Of a stretch of DNA of 64,000 nucleotides, positions 60,136-64,000 are shown piece by piece. Every line of letters begins with the position of its first letter. Within the stretch, counting starts at the first letter, position 1. Source of the DNA: Flaccisagitta enflata (Eukaryota > Chaetognatha > Sagittoidea > Aphragmophora); NCBI GenBank assembly GCA_965153355.1, contig OZ231127.1, forward strand, positions 30,256,001 to 30,320,000, written 5' to 3'. The notes beneath the pieces were generated by a model, which was not told the DNA's origin, did not search any database, and saw only the letters and a list, made by a program, of their open reading frames with translations. A program made the translations under genes and the position numbers.

Positions 60136-60750
60136 ACACATGCGCCACATTTAGGCGGAAAATGATCTACTGAGTGAGGTTTGAGTCTTATTATTGTCAT
60201 TGAAAGCAAATGAAAACCTCCACAATTGAATGGAGAAATTATATCACCTAAATTTAGGTCACCATAGGCTTGAACAATGGCATAAAGATGTCCGATGAAT
60301 GTAGGAAATAGTGTATTGTATTTAATCCTGCATAAGCTGCATTTTAAAAACTGAATTTCTGCATTTTTTATTCTTTGTATATTTATCCAGTATTGCGCTT
60401 TTTAGGGGCCAAAAACTGTGCAATATTCAATCCAATTACTAAGAAATGCTCATGTACATGATTGTCAGTCAATTTTGGTCACTCTCTGTTACTCAGGGTC
60501 CTGTAATAGTCTTCTAAAGATGATCAATTTCAATTGGTTTCAGTGCGGGAAAAATCAGCAACATTTTGATATTGAAATTTCAACATCTTTGCCGAAATAC
60601 CCCATTTAGAAATTGAATTATGATTGAATCATGATACTAAATGAAAATTCTACTAAAATGCTACCTCCAGTTCAAATTTCATGGTACTGGAGTAATATTT
60701 GCTATGGTAACTATGTTCCCACATTTTCCGCCTAAATGTGGTGCATGTGT
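60136..60750. mobile_element. TA-flanked MITE, 615 bp, inserted in a monomer (N)
   Basis: Termini ACACATGCGCCACATTTAGG and its near-exact inverse (CCTAAATGTGGTGCATGTGT). TA (60134-60135 and 60751-60752) is duplicated, and siblings read GATATTACTCTCGC at the empty site. Tc1/mariner-type target choice. The interior shows no frame over 63 codons. Confidence 0.88.
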
Positions 60751-62499
60751 TACTCTCGCAATATCGCTCTGACAAAAGTATTTAAAATAGCAATATTTGA
60801 AATAGCAAAAAAAAAAAGGAAGTTTGCTGGAAAGGACCATAAAACGACCATCATATCAGGAAATTCAGTTGCCTTAGTAGGACCAGAAAGCTAATGTTGA
60901 CAATTAGTGCTGAACTCAATCTGCATAAGTTTTAAGAAATGATATCAAAGATATTGACATATACATGTGATTTACGATACGGTCGGACAATCGGACAGTA
61001 TGATGGTGGGGCTGTCGGATGGTTGGATGGTCAGGCGGTCAGGCGGTCAGACGGTCAGACGGTTGGATGGTCAGACGATCGGACGGTTGGACTCGAGGTA
61101 ATCAAACAGCAGGCGGATAACACAAAAAAAAAATTAGAGAGCTCCGCCAAACAATTGAAGAGCTCAAGAGAGATACAACTCTCTTGAGCAACTCTCAGAT
61201 CTCCCTGCCTTTGCAATGATGACTTAAAACTAATTTGCATATTGTCATTCATTTTAAAATGATGTTGAACGAGACTTTTGTTTTATCTTTCCTTGCCGTC
61301 TTTCTGGATTCTCCCAAGTCTAACAACTTATAAATTTAAACATTATTTTGTCATTACTTGATAGAAATTCGCTGCAACACTATTTAAGATTCATTCTTGA
61401 CTTGATTACTGTCATTAAGAATTGATGGATAAGCTTGATACAAAATTCACCCTAATTCTGAAGATATGAGAAGGTTTTAAACACAGACGACACAGACGTC
61501 TATAAACAGACTGAATCTTTGATGGCCTACTTGGGCTGATTACCGCATGGAAGCAGGTGGAGGTAAGTGATTAGATTATTTAAATATTACTCTCGCAATA
61601 TCGCTCTGACAAAAATAGCAATATTTGAAATAGCAATAAAAAAAAGAATGTTTGCTGGTAAGGACCTCAAAACGACCATCATATTAGGAAATTCAGTTGC
61701 CTAAGTAGGACCAGAAAGCTAATGTTGACAATTAGTGCTGAACTCAATCTGCATAAGTTTTGAGAAATAATTTCAAAGATATGACATATACATGTGATTT
61801 ACGATACGGTTGGACAATCGGAAAATATGATGGTCGGGCGGTCGGACGGTTGGATGGTCAGGCGGTCAGACGGTTGGATGGTCAGACGATTGGACGGTTG
61901 GACTCGAGGTAATGAAACAGCAGGCGGATAACACACAAAAAAAAAATTACAAGGAGCACAATAAAGAGCTCCACCAAACAATTGAAGAGCTCAAGAGAGA
62001 TACAACTCTCTTGAGCAACTCTCAGATCTCCCTGCCTTTGCATTGATGACTTAAAACTAATTTGCATATTGTCGTTCATTTTAAAATGATGTTGAATGAG
62101 ACTTTTGTTTTATCTTTCCTTGCCGTCTTTCTGGATTCTCCCAAGTCTAACAACTTATAAATTTAAACATTATTTTGTCATTACTTGATAGAAATTCGCT
62201 GCAACACTATTTAAGATTCATTTTTGACTTGATTACTGTCATTAAGATTTGATGGGTAAGATTGATCCAAAATTCACCCCAATTCTGAAGATATGAGAAG
62301 GTTTTAAACACAGACGACACAGACGTCTATAAACAGACTGAATCTTTGATGGCCTACTTGGGCTGATTACCGCATGGAAGTAGATTGAGGTTAGTGATAG
62401 GATTATTTAGGTATTACTCTCGCAACATCGCTCTGACATAAGTATCTAAAATAGCAATGTTTAAAATAGCAAAAAAAAAAAAAAAAAAAATTTCACCTT

Positions 62500-63097
62500 C
62501 AATCTCTCTTAGGGTCTGAAACCCTCTCCCACGGACGGATGGATGGAGGATGGTCGGATGGAGGACGGACGGACGGACGGACGGACGGACGGACGGACGG
62601 ACGGACAGAAGGCCTTATAGAGATGCGACGACGCATCTAATAATGAATGGGGGGTGAATCATGATGGGTGATATGAGATGTATACATGTGATGTTGGATG
62701 ATATGAGATGTAAACATGTGATGATGCGTGATATGAGATGTATACAAGTGATTTACAATAAGGTGTGAAGGACCGACAGACGGAGGGACGGACAGACAGA
62801 CGGACAGACCCTCTTATAGAGATGCGATGACGCATCTAATAATGATGAGGGGGTGGTTGTTGGGTGATTTGAGATGTATGCATGTGATTTACGATATGGT
62901 GTGACAGACCAACGGACGGACGGATGGACGGACAGACCCTCTTACAGAGCTGCGATGACGCATCCAATAATGATGGAGGGTGGTTGTTGGGTGATATGAG
63001 ATGTACACATGTGATTTACGATAAGGTGTGACGGACTGACGGACGGACGGACAGACAGACAGACTCTCTTATAGAGATGCGATAACGCATCTAAAAA
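62500..63097 (+). repeat. Four tandem hairpin-bearing 3' units of family A
   Basis: Hairpins AGATGCG-ACGA-CGCATCT (62621-62638), AGATGCG-ATGA-CGCATCT (62820-62837), AGCTGCG-ATGA-CGCATCC (62948-62965) and AGATGCG-ATAA-CGCATCT (63075-63092). Spacings are 199, 128 and 127 bp. Units 2-4 each carry ATGTGATTTACRATA, GGTGTGA and an ACGG/CAGA run before the hairpin. The first three hairpins are followed by AATAATG and only the last by AAAAAC. In unit 3 both outermost hairpin positions are changed (A to C and T to C). Confidence 0.85.
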
Positions 63098-63099
63098 CG

Positions 63100-64000
63100 C
63101 AAGATCGAAAAGAGAGACAAAAAGAATAGCAAGAAAGAAAGGGGCGATAACAACTCCTAGCAAGGAAAAACAAGAAGGGCTGCGATGAAAAAGTGCTGAA
63201 AAAAAAGAGGAAGGTTTTTAATAGATGATGATGACGGTGATGGTGTGAAGGACGACGATGACGACGATGACGACGTGAGGAAAAAAAAGCGATGGACAAG
63301 GGAAGAACGAGGACGAACGCGAGACGGATAAGCCACTCAACAGTCGCTAGCAGAAGGTTAAGCAGTATGCCAATTCTGACCAAGAATTAGATTATTTAGT
63401 TTATGGCGAGTGGAACAATATTCCTCGCGATAATACAACTAAGATATGGAGGTGAACCACAAAAAACAAAATAGAATAAAACAAACACGTTCGACTCTTG
63501 TAAATTAGTGTATCTCAAATTGCATGCATCTGAAAATGCAATTTTTTCACCCCTTTCACAGACTTGTTACTTTCAAGAGGAACACTTGATTTCATTAGGC
63601 CGAAGTAATCACCACACCAACGATAAATGTCCCTTTTTGCAAATTGGTATCGACATCATTCAACCTTTTTAGCGCCACTTGGCAGACATTCAGATTAATG
63701 GAAATTAAGTACTTTTTAAAAAAAGCCCATGCGGCATCTATGACCTGAGACACATGACCTTGGTTACCGTGAGAGATAAGACCAGGCCCAAAACGGATCT
63801 AAGGAGAGATAGATAATCGGAAGAACGGAAGACTGATTGCCCAAGAAGATAGAACCAATCAAGGCCCATTTGATGCCAATGGGAAACGGAAAAGATCAAG
63901 GATAGGAAGAAAAAAAGAAAGACAGTTAGGCGTAGATTATATATAAAGAAAAACTCAATTACCAGTAAAGGCGGCTCTCGCCGACCGGAAAAAAATCGTA
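63100..64000. other. Gene-free flank
   Basis: A GAT/GAC-rich stretch (63222-63276) and otherwise unassigned sequence. No supported gene. Confidence 0.4.

Larger units (their letters stand above)
51035..62487. repeat. Tandem array, 11 monomers of about 825 bp
   Basis: Taking GGACCTTAAAACGACC as anchor, monomers are at 51048, 51777, 52648, 53757, 54591, 55413, 56233, 58580, 59409, 60834 and 61662. After subtracting insertions, spacings are about 729, 871, 1109, 834, 822, 820, 821, 829, 808 and 828 bp. Each holds, in order, GTTTGCTGGAAAGGACC, TACATGTGATTTACGATACG, a variable GGTTGGAC/GGTCAGAC tract, CTCGAGGTAATCAAACAGCA, an A-run, hairpin GCTCAAGAGAG-ATACAA-CTCTCTTGAGC, AACTAATTTGCATATTGTC, CATTTTAAAATG and GATGGCCTACTTGGGCTGAT. 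The array starts and ends at the same A-rich junction. Confidence 0.92.
50827..63097 (+). mobile_element. Giant family A (GATGCGTC-type) element carrying a tandem array
   Basis: The 5' tip ACAAGCCCGATTGGGCAACG, ATGCGTC (50827-50853) matches the tip of the complete 10396-10748 copy, including the GCCC/GGGC mini-hairpin. The next intact AGATGCG hairpins with the GACGCATC arm and CTTATAG lead appear only at 62621-63092, so the simplest reading is one element of about 12.3 kb. Between them lie 11 tandem monomers. The final hairpin is followed by TAAAAAC like other family A ends. No Rep/helicase is present. The alternative is an older short element that received an unrelated satellite. Confidence 0.55.

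Noticed and set aside
51035-62487. CRISPR-like or LTR-like interpretation of the array
   Set aside because: Units are about 825 bp, contiguous and without short spacers. There are no LTR pairs, primer-binding site or reverse transcriptase.
50827-63097. Autonomous Helitron with Rep/helicase
   Set aside because: No long open frame exists in the 12.3 kb; the longest non-repeat frames are under about 100 codons and end in every monomer.

Overview
The window looks like gene-poor, repeat-dominated nuclear DNA of a eukaryote, most plausibly an invertebrate animal. It has very long dinucleotide and trinucleotide microsatellites, an interstitial TTAGGG tract and many non-autonomous DNA elements. I see no operons and no long non-repetitive open reading frame. 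The closest structural match I know for the dominant element is the HINE/pearl/DINE-type non-autonomous Helitron group, described in molluscs, echinoderms and insects. It has short hairpin ends and an internal (ACGG)n-like tetranucleotide tract. The host species cannot be named from the sequence, and a mollusc-like or other marine invertebrate is only a guess. No RNA gene and no complete protein-coding gene is supported; one short 5' coding exon (44801-44977) is a modest candidate.

Two element families recur throughout. Family A (about 26 full or partial copies) starts AACAAGGCCGGATACACGGC or a variant, has GTGGGCAGGGGC near its 5' end, a run of GGAC/GACC units, and a 3' hairpin of the form AGTTGCG-TGTC-CGCAACT followed by AAAA. 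Stem sequences differ between copies but stay complementary, and the 5' copy of the stem changes with them. Family B has a tip reading GGTACCGCTGACCA, a GCCCTGCT/AGCAGGGC stem, and GGGCAGCGGCCCC arms that fold back around interchangeable minisatellite cores.

Layout. 1-7600: a family A copy, several small TA-flanked or hAT-like MITEs, and large (TTG)n, (GA)n, (TG)n and (ATC)n arrays. 7980-10100: a mosaic bounded by AATTCGCTAG-rich sequence with a palindromic element inside. 10400-22700: family A and B copies, an inverted protein-like motif pair, telomere-like repeats and many GA/TG arrays. 23800-27100: a 1.23 kb hAT-type element with a perfect 8-bp target duplication, a foldback element whose two arms each carry a tRNA-like sequence, and two small hAT-like MITEs. 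27400-38600: family A and B copies with GA, CA and TC/GA arrays. 39146-40869: a hAT-type insertion with an 8-bp target duplication and a preserved empty site next to it. 41459-49267: three large palindromic elements (2.1, 1.7 and 0.6 kb), some nested with family A.

50827-63097 is the main feature. A single family A-like element of about 12.3 kb is bounded by a GATGCGTC-type 5' tip and matching GACGCATC 3' hairpins. It contains 11 tandem monomers of about 825 bp and ends in four tandem hairpin-bearing 3' units. Two unrelated transposons are inserted cleanly into individual monomers, so sibling monomers serve as empty-site controls. No transposase, Rep/helicase or reverse transcriptase is visible, so all these elements appear to depend on enzymes encoded elsewhere.
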